Assembly (NCBI GenBank): GCA_019802505.1
Contig: JAFMOC010000083.1
Span: 1,694,001-1,758,000, forward strand
Reading direction: 5' to 3'
Source: Corydoras sp. C115
Lineage: Eukaryota; Chordata; Actinopteri; Siluriformes; Callichthyidae
DNA: 64,000 bases
Shown: in pieces, positions 63,389 to 64,000 of the stretch
Layout of the letters: each line of letters begins with the position of its first letter
Numbering within the stretch: position 1 is the first letter of the stretch
The notes under the pieces: model-generated
The model's input: only the letters and a program-made list of their open reading frames with translations
Told to the model about the DNA's origin: nothing
The model's database searches: none
Made by a program: the position numbers and the translations under genes

Positions 63389-64000
63389 ATTTCAATTCAA
63401 TTTAAGTCAATTTTATGAACCGTTTAGAATTTTTTCAGTTTACAGACCTCAAAACATATCAGCCCAAAATTTTATGTAGATAATTATATACATTACAAAC
63501 ATTTTTAATCTTCTATAAAAAAAACAGTCATACTGGGGATCACACATTATTATATAAACATTTTATTCTGAAAACATGTACATTTAAATACATCCACCAA
63601 AACATGCACAATCATTCATACATTAAAAACCATGAGCAGACATGCAGATCTTGCTGGTGAGTCTGGTGCCTTTGTTCTCATTTACACTTAATATACTGAA
63701 TACTAGATAAAAACCAGTCAGGATAAATCATTCAAAACAACACTGATCCACCAGTGTGGTAATGCTTAGACAAGAGAAGGCAGTTTAACACAAGCCTACA
63801 TCTAAATCCAGTTTAATTCCTTACAGCACGATTGCAGCAATATGCAATGACTTCAGGAGCAGTCAGTTTTAAAACATTCAGTCTTGTTTAAAAAAAAAAA
63901 AAAAAAAAAAAAAACAGCGGCACTACAATTTTAAAAGGATTAATGCTCTAGATAATGTTACAATTTAAACACAAAGATTTTCACTCTGTAAAGAATTCAC
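63389..64000. other. AT-rich end of window
   Basis: It contains an A run at about 63889-63914. It could be the 3' UTR of a gene outside the window, but no coding segment was seen. Confidence 0.35.

Overview
The window is vertebrate nuclear DNA, almost certainly from a teleost and plausibly an ostariophysan such as a catfish. It has multi-exon genes with GT-AG introns, AT-rich intergenic DNA, many microsatellites, and more than 20 copies of a tRNA-derived SINE that resembles the DANA/Mermaid SINEs of fish. The species assignment is an inference. Gene models were built by reading both strands, joining exons at splice sites and checking that reading phase was kept across every junction. No alignment or expression data were available.

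Five protein-coding genes are supported. On the plus strand: a small TMEM272-like four-helix membrane protein (CDS 4338-6306); cytidine deaminase, cda (9737-11927); the CD98/4F2 heavy chain, slc3a2 (16076-21636); and a TRERF1/MIDEAS-family ELM2-SANT-C2H2 corepressor (34437-44408). On the minus strand: a 17-exon zona pellucida (ZPAX/ZP2-like) egg-coat glycoprotein (57850 down to 47451). These genes do not form a pathway. cda is pyrimidine salvage, slc3a2 is amino-acid transport, the ELM2-SANT protein is transcriptional corepression, and the ZP protein is egg coat.

Layout: 1-550 a microsatellite plus a solo-LTR-like block; 550-6300 the TMEM272-like gene with a hAT MITE, SINEs and a pogo-like MITE in its introns; 6300-9600 repeat-rich spacer with a duplicated SINE segment; 9600-12300 cda; 12300-15650 spacer; 15650-21830 slc3a2, with two further exon-like segments out to 25487 that could form an alternative C-terminus; 25500-33600 AT-rich spacer; 33600-44500 the TRERF1-like gene; 44500-47450 spacer; 47450-57850 the ZP gene; 57100-59300 locally duplicated DNA that includes a second copy of the ZP signal-peptide exon; 59300-64000 a SINE-dense spacer.

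The most interesting points are the possible membrane-anchored alternative C-terminus of slc3a2, the duplicated signal-peptide exon of the ZP gene, a CA microsatellite that can be read in frame as a Thr-His run in a ZP exon, the apparent lack of a ZP-C half in that gene, a 155-base nearly pure G tract in one of its introns, and a 5'-truncated SINE with a 13-bp target-site duplication. I did not find a wholly new biological system.
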